Counted from the stretch's first letter, positions 18,721-29,911 are shown. The stretch: DNA of 64,000 bases from Nocardioides daejeonensis (GCF_003194585.1 NZ_QHKZ01000005.1:336062-400061), one strand, 5' to 3'. Numbers and translations are program-made. The notes: generated by a model not told the origin, from the letters alone.

Positions 18721-20003
18721 CCGCCACCGCCCCCTCGGGGCGGCGCGGTCGCCGCCTCCTGTTGCCCGGCCTGGTGCTGCTCACCTCGCAGCTGTGGGTG
18801 AGTCCGGCTACGGCCGATGTCGACGAGGACGAGGTGTGTGTCGTCGTACGCCCGGAGGGCGACTACCAGAGCCGGCCGCCGGACGCAGAGTCGTCGTCGG
18901 CGATCGCCGAGCCGTTGCGACTTGCCGAGGCGCACGGCTGGGCCACGGGCAAGGGGATCGGGGTGGCCGTCCTCGACACGGGTGTCGACCCGGCGGCGTC
19001 GACGCACCTCAGCATGCGGAGCCCGGTGAGCGTTCCCGGAGTGCAACGCAAGCTGTACGACGGGCACGGCACCTGGGTTGCCGGCCTGGTCGCCGGTCAC
19101 GCCGAGGGCGAGGTGCTCGGCGTGGCGCCGGCCGCCCATGTCGTGCCCATCCGGGTGGCCGACGGCGGCCGCGAGCTGGTGGAGAGCTACAGCTCCCAGG
19201 TCGCGTTGACCGGCGTGACCGCAGACAACATCGCACGCGGGATCCGCGAGGCACTCGCTCGCCGCAGGGCGCAGAACATCCGCGTCATCAACATCTCGTT
19301 GTCGGTGCGTGAGGAGAGCCCGGCGCTGGAGCGGGCGGTGCGCGCTGCCGGCAAGGCGGGCGTGCTGGTCGTGGCGGCGGCCGGCAACCGCCCCCAGCCG
19401 GAGGCCGGGGCAACGGGCCCCGACGAGGATGCCTTCCAGCCCGGCGAGGACCGGGTGCCCTTCCCCGCGCGCTACGACGACGTGCTCGCGGTCACTGCGC
19501 TGGCGCCGGACCTCAGCCTGGCTCCCTCCTACGTCGAGACCGGTCCGGGTGTCGACGTCGCGGCGCCGGTCGTGGGAGCGAAGACCGTGGGTGCTGAGGG
19601 GCAGACCTGCCTCCTGCCCAGCGTCGCCACCAGCTGGGCGACCGCCGAGGTCAGCGGCCTGGCCGCCCTCGTCTTCGAGCGCTACCCCGACCTCACTGCC
19701 GCTCAGGTGCGCACCCGCATCGAGGCGACTGCTCGCGGCGTCACCTCGGCCCATGCCCTCGACGGCCACGGGATGGTGCAGCCGGTGGCCGCCCTCACCG
19801 CCGAGCTCGACATCGGCCGCGACGGGCGGCTCGTCAGGGGCGAGCCCGAGGTCGAGACGGTGCCTCCGTTGCGCGCGCCCGTTGCGGCGGAGGACGAGCT
19901 GGCGGACGCTCGCCGGCAGTTCCGTTGGTGGGGGCTCTTCGCCGGTGGCGCGCTGGTGCTCGCCCTGCTGCTGCGACCGCTGGCCCGTCGACAGCAGCGC
20001 TGA
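18711..20003 (+). CDS. mycP: Type VII secretion-associated subtilisin-like protease, mycosin
   Basis: 430 residues from the ATG at 18711. Signal peptide (about 12-36, cut near ATADV), S8 catalytic residues D89 (VLDTGVD), H119 (DGHGTWVAG), oxyanion N226 (VAAAGN) and S308 (ATSWATAEVSG), then a C-terminal membrane helix near 405-423 with a short basic tail. Mycosins cap the ESX membrane complex and cleave some substrates. The serine block normally reads GTSxAAPxVSG; here Gly is Ala and the Pro is lost, though Ser, and the VSG that follows, are kept. Last gene of the plus-strand run. Confidence 0.95.
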   Translation: MRVAATAPSGRRGRRLLLPGLVLLTSQLWVSPATADVDEDEVCVVVRPEGDYQSRPPDAESSSAIAEPLRLAEAHGWATGKGIGVAVLDTGVDPAASTHLSMRSPVSVPGVQRKLYDGHGTWVAGLVAGHAEGEVLGVAPAAHVVPIRVADGGRELVESYSSQVALTGVTADNIARGIREALARRRAQNIRVINISLSVREESPALERAVRAAGKAGVLVVAAAGNRPQPEAGATGPDEDAFQPGEDRVPFPARYDDVLAVTALAPDLSLAPSYVETGPGVDVAAPVVGAKTVGAEGQTCLLPSVATSWATAEVSGLAALVFERYPDLTAAQVRTRIEATARGVTSAHALDGHGMVQPVAALTAELDIGRDGRLVRGEPEVETVPPLRAPVAAEDELADARRQFRWWGLFAGGALVLALLLRPLARRQQR

Positions 20004-20079
20004 GACGCCAGCTTCGTCCGGTCGAGAAACCACAGCTCACGGCTGTTGCCGGCGTACGCACGACTGCGTCCAGAAAGAG

Positions 20080-20173
20080 AAAGGCCCCTCGTGCACCCGG
20101 TAGAGCCCGCCTGCCCTTGCTGCCTTCCGGCCCTGGGGGAGTTCAGCGAGATGCCGCCGCACGAGGGGTTGCC
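20080..20173 (-). ncRNA. ffs: Signal recognition particle RNA, small bacterial type
   Basis: On the minus strand the conserved apical element CAGGGCCGGAAGGCAGCAAG matches the SRP RNA tetraloop and symmetric loop. The ends pair as CCCCTCGTGC with GCACGAGGGG (20159-20168 with 20085-20094). A T-rich tail (CTTTCTCTTTCTGG) follows on the minus strand, consistent with termination. A likely -10 box TAGAGT lies at 20177-20182. Its partner is Ffh. Ends are estimated to within a few bases. Confidence 0.93.
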
Positions 20174-20330
20174 CCAACTCTAGACGATCTCCCGGAGCCA
20201 CCCCACCTCCGGCTCCCTCCGCGACGGCCACGTCATGCTTTTCGCTCGCGTCGGCTCGCTGAACGCATGACGTCCGACGGCGGGGTGGGCGGATTTCATC
20301 CGTACGACGCCCACAGGTAGGCTCCTCCGC

Positions 20331-20415
20331 GGAGGTATCGCCTAGTGGCCTATGGCGCTCGCTTGGAAAGCGGGTTGGGTTAACGCCCTCGGGGGTTCGA
20401 ATCCCCCTACCTCCG
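20331..20415 (+). tRNA. tRNA-Ser (anticodon GGA)
   Basis: Acceptor arms GGAGGTA (20331-20337) and TACCTCC (20408-20414) pair fully, discriminator G at 20415. The anticodon loop reads TTGGAAA, so the anticodon is GGA (codons UCC/UCU). A long class II variable arm and the T-loop GGTTCGAATCC are present. CCA is not encoded. Decodes serine. Confidence 0.95.
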
Positions 20416-20536
20416 CCATCGGAACCGTCGTCCGGAATCGGGCGGCGGTTCTCTGCTTCTCCGGGCGGGAGGTGCGCTGGCCCTCAGCAGCGTGGTCGCG
20501 GACCGTGCGAGACTCGGCCGCCGAAGGAGGTGCCGC

Positions 20537-21148
20537 GTGGTGTACGTGAAGGCGACGGAGCGGGAGCAGCAGATCGTCGCTGCCGCGATCCGGGTCCTGG
20601 AGGAGGTGGGGGTGCCCGGCGCCACGATGCGTGCGGTGGCTGCTGCGGCAGACGTGCCGCTGGGCACGCTGCACTACGTCTTCCCTTCCAAGGATCAGCT
20701 CCTGGCGGCGGTCATCAGCACCGTGGTCGAGGAAGTCGCTGCCTCGCTGCGGTCCGAGGTCTCCCCCGAACACGGGCTGGAGCACGCGCTCAGACACGGC
20801 GTCACGCTCTTCTGGGAGGAGTTGCTCGCGAACCGGGTGGGTCTGCAGATCATGCAGTACGAGCTAGCGATGTATTCGGCGCGCAGCGATCGCGGTGGTG
20901 CGCTGGCCCGACTCGCGTTCCAGCGCTACACCGCGTTGCTGGCCGAGCTCTGCGAAGAGGCAGCGCGGGCTTCGGGGGAGCGGTGCGCGGTGGGGTTCGA
21001 CGTGCTCGGACGCCTGCTGCTGGCCGTCCAGGACGGCCTCATCATCCAATACATCGCGTGCCCCGACGCTGATCGGGTGCGGGGTGACACCGCGTACGCC
21101 GTCGACATGGTGCTGCGGCTCGCGGACCCACGGCCGGCCGAGGGATAG
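20537..21148 (+). CDS. TetR family transcriptional regulator
   Basis: 203 residues from a GTG at 20537 with AAGGAGG six bases before it; an upstream in-frame ATG at 20492 lacks one. N-terminal helix-turn-helix at about residues 27-50 (GATMRAVAAAADVPLGTLHYVF). The C-terminal ligand domain has no recognised signature. A 28-bp inverted repeat lies between this gene and the amine oxidase gene 103 bp downstream and is its probable operator, which would make the oxidase its target and a polyamine or amine-derived compound a candidate inducer (inference). Confidence 0.88.
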   Translation: MVYVKATEREQQIVAAAIRVLEEVGVPGATMRAVAAAADVPLGTLHYVFPSKDQLLAAVISTVVEEVAASLRSEVSPEHGLEHALRHGVTLFWEELLANRVGLQIMQYELAMYSARSDRGGALARLAFQRYTALLAELCEEAARASGERCAVGFDVLGRLLLAVQDGLIIQYIACPDADRVRGDTAYAVDMVLRLADPRPAEG

Positions 21149-21185
21149 CGCCGGGAGGACCGCTCGCCCCGGCACCCGGGCGGGC

Positions 21186-21215
21186 TTGTGGTCGACCGGC
21201 GCTGCGGCGTACGCT
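21186..21215 (+). promoter_or_regulatory. Predicted promoter of the amine oxidase gene
   Basis: TTGTGG (21186-21191) and TACGCT (21210-21215) are spaced by 18 bp. The -10 box ends exactly where the TetR-type palindrome begins, so a bound regulator would cover the transcription start. Confidence 0.5.
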
Positions 21216-21243
21216 CTTAAGTCGGACGGACGTCCGACTTAAG
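21216..21243. promoter_or_regulatory. Inverted-repeat operator, probably for the adjacent TetR protein
   Basis: Arms CTTAAGTCGGAC and GTCCGACTTAAG (12 bp each, perfect) with a 4-bp spacer GGAC. It ends 8 bp before the amine oxidase ATG and includes part of its ribosome binding site (AAGGAG). Confidence 0.75.
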
Positions 21244-21251
21244 GAGTCAGG

Positions 21252-22550
21252 ATGGACAAGACGACGGTGGTCGTGGTGGGGGCCGGGTTGTCCGGGCTGG
21301 TCGCCGCCCGCGAACTGGTCAGCGCTGGCGTGGACGTGGTCGTCGCCGAGGCCGCTGATCGGGTTGGCGGGCGGACCCTCGCGGAGACGTCGGTGCTGGG
21401 CTCGCGACTCGACCTCGGCGGCACCTGGATCGGCCACGACCATCACCGGGTGACCGAGCTGGCTGCGGAGCTCGGCGCCACCGTCTTCCCGATGCACACC
21501 GGAGCGCTTCCGCTGGTGACCGACGGCGCACGTCGTACGACGCCACTCGTCCGAGCCGGCCTGCCGGCCGGTGCGGCGCTCGCGCTCCTGGCGCTCGCCG
21601 CTCGACGCGAGTCACGCGCGACGTGGCAGGACCTGACCGTCGCGTCCTGGCTGGGCCGCGTCCCGGGCCGGAGCGCCCGGCGGTTGCTCGAGGTGCTCAC
21701 GCAGGTCTCGTGGACCACGGACCCTGATCGGCTCTCGGCGCGGACCATGATCGACCTGATCTCCCGGCAAGGTGGACTGCGCACGATGCTGTCGACGCGC
21801 GGAGGCGCTCAGGACTCCTTGGTGGCGGAGGGGGTCGGCACGCTCGCTGAGCGGATCGCCGACGAGCTCGGCGAACGCGTGCGCCTGGCACACCGGGTCA
21901 CCCGCATCGTGCGCGCACCGGAGGGGATCACGCTGGAGACGGAGGGCGGCGGGCTCCGCGCTGCTCGCGTCATCGTCACGGTACCGCCGCCGGTGGCCGC
22001 GCGGATCGTGCACGATCCGCCCCTCCCGCCCCGGCGCGCGGCGTTGGAGCAGGGCACCTATCTGGGCACCGTCCACAAGGCGATCGCCGTCTACGAGCGG
22101 CCCTTCTGGCGGGAGCGGCGGGGCGGCGAGCTGCTCCTCCTGGGCAGGCCGGGCGGAGCGGTCTTCGACACCAGTCCACCGGGCGGCCCCGGCCATCTCA
22201 CCCTGCTCTTCGGTGGTGCCGAGGCGCGCGCCCTGGACGCGCTGGAGGGCGGGGTTCGGCGGACCCGGGTCCTCGATGCGCTCGAGCCCCACCTCGGTTC
22301 GGAGGTACGCCGCTACGCGGGGTGGCATGAGAAGTCGTGGCACCTCGACGAGTACGCGGGAGGAGGCTACGTGGTGCTCCCCGCTCCGGGCGCCACCGAC
22401 GGCAGGTACGACCTCGCCTCCGAGCCGGTCGACGGCATCCACTGGGCGGGGGCGGAGACAGCGGTGGACCATCCGGGCTATCTCGACGGCGCGATCGAGT
22501 CCGGCCGCCGTGCGGCGCGCACGGTGCTTGCCGAGCTTGGCGGCGGGTGA
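21252..22550 (+). CDS. Flavin monoamine oxidase family protein
   Basis: 432 residues. FAD-binding GAGLSG at residues 10-15, the RVGGRT motif that follows the second strand (near 37-42), and DLGGTWIG, all standard for monoamine and polyamine oxidases. The C-terminal flavin contact WAGAETAVDHPGYLDGAI matches the GxETA..GY..GA pattern. It oxidises an amine to an imine with H2O2 release; the substrate (putrescine, tyramine or another) is not evident. Regulated by the TetR pair upstream if the operator assignment holds. Confidence 0.9.
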   Translation: MDKTTVVVVGAGLSGLVAARELVSAGVDVVVAEAADRVGGRTLAETSVLGSRLDLGGTWIGHDHHRVTELAAELGATVFPMHTGALPLVTDGARRTTPLVRAGLPAGAALALLALAARRESRATWQDLTVASWLGRVPGRSARRLLEVLTQVSWTTDPDRLSARTMIDLISRQGGLRTMLSTRGGAQDSLVAEGVGTLAERIADELGERVRLAHRVTRIVRAPEGITLETEGGGLRAARVIVTVPPPVAARIVHDPPLPPRRAALEQGTYLGTVHKAIAVYERPFWRERRGGELLLLGRPGGAVFDTSPPGGPGHLTLLFGGAEARALDALEGGVRRTRVLDALEPHLGSEVRRYAGWHEKSWHLDEYAGGGYVVLPAPGATDGRYDLASEPVDGIHWAGAETAVDHPGYLDGAIESGRRAARTVLAELGGG

Positions 22551-22618
22551 GTCGGAGAAGCGGGTGCGGTGCGGCGGAGTGACGCCGGCTGTCGACAGTG
22601 CCGACTATCCTCACGGCC

Positions 22619-23572
22619 ATGCGTCTCCGCCTGCTCACTGCCGCCGCGCTCACCGGTGTGCTCGCGCTCACCGGGTGTGGCGGTGGCGAGCAGCTGGTCG
22701 AGGAGGAGCCGACCTCGGCGGCGAGCGGCTCCGCGCCCGAGGGCGATGCCCCGGGGGCCGTCGTACCCTCCGATCTCGCCTCGCTGGTCGACGAATACAA
22801 CAAGTCGGCGCCCCCGGTGACCGACGCGAGCGCGGAGGCGCCTCCGGAGACGGTGAAGCTCGGTGCCGATGTGGGCTGGCCGCAGTGCCCCGAGGGGGTC
22901 GGCATCCCGGAGAAGCAGGGCCAGGGGCAGCCGATGCCCGACGCGGACTCGGAGTTCGTGATCATCGGGCTCACCAACAGCCCGTCGTTCACCCGCAATC
23001 CCTGCATCGAGGAGCAGGTGGCCTGGGCACAGGAGCGTGATCTCTGGATCGGCGCCTACTCGGTGGTCAGCTTCCCGCGGCAGGAGGAGATCGAGGAGTA
23101 CGGCGGCACCGGCCCGTGGGACGGCAGCTCTGATCTGGGCGCGCTGCGCAACGTGGGGTACGCCGCTGCGCGCTACAACGCGGCCACGCTGCGGAAGCTG
23201 CGACTCGACGTACCGCTGGTGTGGATCGACGTCGAGCCTGTGCCGAAGTTCGACTGGAGCGAAGACAAGGCGGCCAACGCGGCGGTGATCGTCGGCATGG
23301 CGCGGGGGTACCGAGAGACCGGCTACCGGATCGGCGCCTACTCGCTGCCGTCGATGTGGTCCGCGATCGCCGGTGATCTCCGGCTCTACGCGCCCGAGTG
23401 GCGCCCTGCGGGGGACCGGGGCCAGGGAGAGGCCGAGAGCCGCTGTGGCGAGGGCTGGTCGTTCCAGGGCGGCAACGCGGTCCTGGTGCAGTGGGTCGAG
23501 GACGGCCGGGACCACAACGTGCCCTGCCCGGGCGTCGAGCTCGAGCCGGAGCGCTGGTTCTTCCGCTACTGA
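22619..23572 (+). CDS. Lipoprotein with glycoside hydrolase 25-like domain
   Basis: 317 residues from the ATG at 22619. Signal peptide with lipobox LTGC (Cys about residue 20), an acidic low-complexity spacer to about residue 75, then a TIM-barrel-like domain beginning GADVGWPQCP and carrying VWIDVEPVP near 207, the DxE arrangement of GH25/DUF1906 muramidase-like barrels. Later strands IGAYSLPSMW and VLVQWVED fit the same fold. A peptidoglycan or glycan substrate is plausible but unproven. It stands alone between the amine oxidase and dnaX. Confidence 0.7.
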   Translation: MRLRLLTAAALTGVLALTGCGGGEQLVEEEPTSAASGSAPEGDAPGAVVPSDLASLVDEYNKSAPPVTDASAEAPPETVKLGADVGWPQCPEGVGIPEKQGQGQPMPDADSEFVIIGLTNSPSFTRNPCIEEQVAWAQERDLWIGAYSVVSFPRQEEIEEYGGTGPWDGSSDLGALRNVGYAAARYNAATLRKLRLDVPLVWIDVEPVPKFDWSEDKAANAAVIVGMARGYRETGYRIGAYSLPSMWSAIAGDLRLYAPEWRPAGDRGQGEAESRCGEGWSFQGGNAVLVQWVEDGRDHNVPCPGVELEPERWFFRY

Positions 23573-23617
23573 GCCTGCCGCTACCTCTTGTCGGTGGGGC
23601 TGGCTAGGGTTCACAGA

Positions 23618-25849
23618 GTGGATGCACCCCTCGCCCTCTATCGCCGCTACCGGCCCGAGACCTTCGCGGAAGTGATCGGCCAGGAGCACGTCACGGAGCC
23701 GTTGCGGGCCGCGTTGGCCAACAACCGGGTCAACCACGCCTATCTGTTCTCCGGGCCGCGCGGTTGCGGCAAGACCACCTCGGCGCGGATCCTGGCGCGC
23801 GCGCTCAACTGCGAGCGTGCGCCCATCGCCGATCCCTGCGGCGAGTGCGAGTCCTGTCGTGACCTGGCGCGCGGCGGTCCGGGGTCGATCGACGTGATCG
23901 AGATCGACGCCGCGTCCCACGGTGGCGTCGACGATGCCCGCGACCTGCGTGAGAAGGCGTTCTTCGCCCCGGTAAAGAGTCGCTACAAGGTCTACATCAT
24001 CGACGAGGCTCACATGGTCAGCCCGCAGGGCTTCAACGCCCTGCTGAAACTGGTCGAGGAGCCGCCACCCCACCTGCGCTTCATCTTCGCGACGACGGAG
24101 CCCGAGAAGGTGCTGCCGACGATCCGCTCGCGCACCCATCACTATCCCTTCCGGCTGATCCCGCCCAAGCTGCTCTCGGGCTATCTCTCCGACCTCTGCC
24201 AGCGCGAAGGCGTGCCGATCGATGCCGCCGCGCTGCCGCTGGTGGTCCGGGCGGGCGGTGGCTCTGCCCGTGACACGCTGTCCGTGCTCGACCAGCTCCT
24301 CGGGGGCGCGGGCGCCGGCGGGGTCACCCACCAGCTGGCCGCCGGCCTGCTCGGCTATACGCCCGACAGCCTGCTCGACGAGATCGTCGACGCCTTCGCA
24401 GCCGCCGATGGCGCCGGTGTCTTCGGGGTCGTCGACAAGGTGATCGAGACGGGGCAGGACCCACGGCGCTTCACCGAGGATCTGCTCCGCCGCCTGCGCG
24501 ACCTGGTGATCATCGCCGCCGTGCCCGATGCTCCGGCGACCGGCCTGATCGACCTGCCCCAGGATGCCGCGGAGCGACTCACGGCCCAGGCGGCACGCTT
24601 CGGCGTCGCCTCGCTGACCCGCGCCGCCGACCTCTTCGCCTCCGGGCTCACCGAGATGCGCGGCGCCACGGCTCCTCGCCTGCTGCTCGAGCTGGTCTGC
24701 TCACGGGTGCTGCTGCCGGCCGCCGACCATGGCGCCGACGGCCTCGCCGCGCGGCTCGATCGGCTGGAGCGACGAGTCGCGATGACCGGCGACGCGTTGC
24801 AGGGCTCGCCTGTCCGGGCCGACGTTCCGCCGCAGGCGCCTGCCTCGCCGGCTGTCCCCCCGGCACACGCCCCGGCCCCGGCCGCGGCGCAGGATCCCCC
24901 GGCCCCAGAGCCTCCGGCCCCGTCTCGGCACCAGCCGGTCCAGGCCCAAGCGCCGACCGAGACGGCCTCGGCAGAGGTCGGCGCTGCTGACCAACCTGCA
25001 GCCGCCTCGCCGGCCGAGAGCACGTCGTCGTCCCCCGGCCCATCGGCGGAGGAGGGCTGGTCGGCAGCGACGACTGCGCCCATGCCTGAAGCGAGCACTC
25101 AGCAGGCGCAGCCTGCCGCCGCGCCGCAGCCATCTGCCGCCGTACAGCACGGGCCGTCGGACGGTGCTCCCGCGCCGGAGCCGCCCCGGGAGGAGGCGCC
25201 TACCGCTCCCGCGCAGTCCGCTGCCCCGGCGGCCGGTGGTCTGAGCCTTGCCGATGTGCGTCGACTCTGGCCCGACATCGTGGAGGCCACCAAGACCCGG
25301 CGCCGGGTGACCTGGATCCACCTGACCCAGAACGCCCAGGTGGTGGCCGTCGACGCGTCGACTCTCACGCTCGGCTTCACCAACGCCGGCGCGCGCGACT
25401 CGTTCGTCGGTGGCGGGAGCGACGAGATCGTGCGGCAGGCCGCCATCGACATCGTCGGTCAGGACTGGAAGGTGGTCGCGATCGTCGACCCGGGTGCGCA
25501 ACCGGGCGAGCCGGCGCCGGTGGCCTCACGTCCGGCCGTGCGTCCCGCTGAGCCGGAGCCGCGGCCCGAGCCGTGGATGGAGGCGCCTCAGGAGCCGGCG
25601 CCGCCCGACTGGGCCGGAGCAGAGCCGCCGTCCCCGGAGCCGTCGGCAGCCGTCTCGGCAGCACGCGCAGCCATCGCGCCGACGCGCACCGGCGACGCGC
25701 CGGTCGAGCGCGGTGGTGCGCCGGAGCACGATCCTGACGCCGACGCCACCCTCGACGACCCCGAGCTCGAGAACTCTGGACTTGCCGGCCGGGAGCTCAT
25801 CGAGCGCACCCTCGGCGGCCGGGTGATCGAGGAGATCCGGCATGACTGA
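23618..25849 (+). CDS. dnaX: DNA polymerase III subunits gamma and tau
   Basis: 743 residues from a GTG at 23618. Clamp-loader AAA+ domain with Walker A GPRGCGKT (46-53), zinc cysteines C65, C74, C77 and C80, DEAH box, and sensor motif RDTLSVLDQLL near 225. Residues about 395-535 and 630-690 are Ala/Pro/Glu-rich linkers; between them a folded tau-specific domain (VRRLWPDIVEATKTRRRVTW) should bind the polymerase alpha subunit. No A-rich slippery sequence is visible, so only the long form is predicted. First gene of a run with ybaB and recR. Confidence 0.96.
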   Translation: MDAPLALYRRYRPETFAEVIGQEHVTEPLRAALANNRVNHAYLFSGPRGCGKTTSARILARALNCERAPIADPCGECESCRDLARGGPGSIDVIEIDAASHGGVDDARDLREKAFFAPVKSRYKVYIIDEAHMVSPQGFNALLKLVEEPPPHLRFIFATTEPEKVLPTIRSRTHHYPFRLIPPKLLSGYLSDLCQREGVPIDAAALPLVVRAGGGSARDTLSVLDQLLGGAGAGGVTHQLAAGLLGYTPDSLLDEIVDAFAAADGAGVFGVVDKVIETGQDPRRFTEDLLRRLRDLVIIAAVPDAPATGLIDLPQDAAERLTAQAARFGVASLTRAADLFASGLTEMRGATAPRLLLELVCSRVLLPAADHGADGLAARLDRLERRVAMTGDALQGSPVRADVPPQAPASPAVPPAHAPAPAAAQDPPAPEPPAPSRHQPVQAQAPTETASAEVGAADQPAAASPAESTSSSPGPSAEEGWSAATTAPMPEASTQQAQPAAAPQPSAAVQHGPSDGAPAPEPPREEAPTAPAQSAAPAAGGLSLADVRRLWPDIVEATKTRRRVTWIHLTQNAQVVAVDASTLTLGFTNAGARDSFVGGGSDEIVRQAAIDIVGQDWKVVAIVDPGAQPGEPAPVASRPAVRPAEPEPRPEPWMEAPQEPAPPDWAGAEPPSPEPSAAVSAARAAIAPTRTGDAPVERGGAPEHDPDADATLDDPELENSGLAGRELIERTLGGRVIEEIRHD

Positions 25850-25891
25850 CCTGTCGCGCCAGCGGCCGGCCCACCGACGAAAGGCATACCG

Positions 25892-26266
25892 ATGACCCAG
25901 AACCCCTTCGGCGAGGGCGGCTTCGACATGGGCGCACTGCTGCAGCAGGCCCAGCAGATGCAGCAGCAGCTCATGGAGGCGCAGGCGACCCTTGCCGAGA
26001 CCGAGGTGGAAGGCACGGTCGCCGGCGGTGCCGTCACCGTGACCATCAACGGTGCCGGCGACCTGCGCGCGGTGCGCATCGCCGCCGGCTCCTTCGACGG
26101 CAGCGACGTCGACGACCTCGCCGATCTCGGTGACCTGGTGGTCGCCGCGTTCCGGGATGCGAAGGCGAAGGCCGACGCACTCGCGCAGGAGAAGCTCAAC
26201 CCGCTGGCTGGTGGACTCGGTGGCTCCGGCGGGCTGCCTGGGCTGCCTGGATTCGGCCAGGGCTGA
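25892..26266 (+). CDS. YbaB/EbfC family nucleoid-associated protein
   Basis: 124 residues. Coiled N-terminal helix MGALLQQAQQMQQQLMEAQ, then the conserved strands VEGTVAGGAVTVTINGAGDL and a helix with DLVVAAFRDAKAKA. Homodimeric DNA-binding protein of the chromosome. It lies between dnaX and recR as in most bacteria; the Gly/Leu/Pro-rich tail is typical of actinobacterial forms. Confidence 0.93.
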   Translation: MTQNPFGEGGFDMGALLQQAQQMQQQLMEAQATLAETEVEGTVAGGAVTVTINGAGDLRAVRIAAGSFDGSDVDDLADLGDLVVAAFRDAKAKADALAQEKLNPLAGGLGGSGGLPGLPGFGQG

Positions 26267-26269
26267 CGC

Positions 26270-26866
26270 GTGTATGAAGGCATCGTCCAGGATCTGATCG
26301 ACGAGCTCGGTCGTCTTCCTGGGGTGGGACCCAAGAGCGCGCAGCGGATCGCCTTCCACCTCCTGCAGGCCGATCCGGTCGACGTACGTCGCTTGTCCGA
26401 CGTGCTCGTGCAGGTCAAGCAGCGGGTCAAGTTCTGCTCGGTCTGCTTCAACGTCTCTGAGGACGAGCAGTGCCGGATCTGCCGGGATCCGCGCCGGGAC
26501 CCGACGGTGCTCTGCGTCGTCGAGGAGTACAAGGACGTCGTGGCCATCGAGCGGACCCGCGAGTTCCGCGGCCGCTACCACGTGCTGGGCGGAGCCATCT
26601 CGCCGATCGACGGGATCGGACCGGAGCAGCTGCGGGTGCGTGAGCTGCTCACTCGCTTGGCCGACGGGCAGATCACGGAGGTCATCCTGGCCACCGACCC
26701 CAACCTGGAGGGCGAGGCCACCGCGACGTATCTCACGAGGAATCTCAAGCCTCTGGGGTTGCGAGTCACGCGGTTGGCGAGTGGACTACCGGTGGGCGGT
26801 GATCTCGAGTACGCCGATGAGGTCACCCTCGGCCGGGCATTCGCAGGGAGGAGATCCGCGGAATGA
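26270..26866 (+). CDS. recR: Recombination protein RecR
   Basis: 198 residues from a GTG. Helix-hairpin-helix [20 protein letters not shown] at 11-30, four-cysteine zinc finger (CSVC...CRIC, about 54-70), Toprim domain with VVEEYKDV and the acidic motif [11 protein letters not shown] near 141. RecR with RecF/RecO loads RecA at gaps. Its stop overlaps the start of the DUF5063 gene (ATGA). Confidence 0.96.
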   Translation: MYEGIVQDLIDELGRLPGVGPKSAQRIAFHLLQADPVDVRRLSDVLVQVKQRVKFCSVCFNVSEDEQCRICRDPRRDPTVLCVVEEYKDVVAIERTREFRGRYHVLGGAISPIDGIGPEQLRVRELLTRLADGQITEVILATDPNLEGEATATYLTRNLKPLGLRVTRLASGLPVGGDLEYADEVTLGRAFAGRRSAE

Positions 26867-27444
26867 ACAACGATCTTGACGAGTTCGCGCAGCAGATCGC
26901 CGATCAGGTGGAGAGCTTCCTGGTGGCGCTGCAGGCGATCGCCGAGGAGGCGGACAGTGGGCGAGCGGTCTCGCTCCTGCTGCTGGAGGTCTCCCAGGTG
27001 CTGCTCGCCGGAGCCCGGCTGGGAGTGCAGTCCGACTTCAGCCCGGCCGAGGAGTTCCAGCCCGACGCCGGCCCGGACCCCGACCTCGACGAGCTCCGGC
27101 TGCGCCTGGCCAAGATGCTCGACGGCGTCGACGTCTTCTCCGAGGTCTTCGACCCGTACGTCGACACCGAGGTCGGCACCTCGGTGATCTCCGACGACCT
27201 CACCAGCGTCGCCTCTGCGCTTGCGCACGGCTTGCGGCACCTGCGCGCCGGCCGGGTGGAGGAGGCACTGTGGTGGTGGCAGTTCTCCTACGTCGCCTCC
27301 TGGGGCAACGAGGCGTCGGGGGTGCTCCGCGCGCTCCAGTCGATCGTCACGCACGACCGGCTCGACATCGACTTCACCGGTGAGGACGAGCAGGTCGCGG
27401 CCGCCGACGAGATGCTCGACGAGGCAGCTCCTACCCAAGGCTGA
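26863..27444 (+). CDS. DUF5063 domain protein
   Basis: 193 residues in ATGA overlap with recR. Mostly helical; the signature part is the C-terminal half, with [20 protein letters not shown] (about 122-141) and [13 protein letters not shown] directly after. Highly acidic overall. Members often follow recR in actinobacteria, but no function is established. The coupling to recR suggests a role linked with DNA metabolism or only shared expression. Confidence 0.85.
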   Translation: MNNDLDEFAQQIADQVESFLVALQAIAEEADSGRAVSLLLLEVSQVLLAGARLGVQSDFSPAEEFQPDAGPDPDLDELRLRLAKMLDGVDVFSEVFDPYVDTEVGTSVISDDLTSVASALAHGLRHLRAGRVEEALWWWQFSYVASWGNEASGVLRALQSIVTHDRLDIDFTGEDEQVAAADEMLDEAAPTQG

Positions 27445-27509
27445 GCGCCACCGTTCCAGCGCCTGCGACCGGGAGGCGGGACGCACGGCTGGCTCGCGGG
27501 GGCGCCGAC

Positions 27510-27546
27510 TAGAATCAGCGCCGAAGGCCCGGCAACGTTGCCGGGC
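27510..27546 (+). promoter_or_regulatory. lysC promoter -10 box and leader hairpin
   Basis: TAGAAT at 27510-27515 is a good -10 box, with no clear -35. Twelve bases on, a perfect 20-bp palindrome (GCCCGGCAAC / GTTGCCGGGC, 27527-27546) would form a hairpin with an AACGTT loop in the leader, about 30 nt before the lysC start. Confidence 0.5.
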
Positions 27547-27576
27547 GTCTCCTTGCAACCTCGAGAGGGTGGACCC

Positions 27577-29897
<2,321 letters not shown>

Positions 29898-29911
29898 CCG
29901 GCAAACGCGAA

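Noticed and set aside
20331..20420. Integration site (att) at the tRNA-Ser gene
   Set aside because: No downstream direct repeat of the tRNA 3' end and no integrase gene were seen.
27445..27576. Lysine riboswitch before lysC
   Set aside because: The leader after the -10 box is about 55 nt and holds only one simple palindrome.
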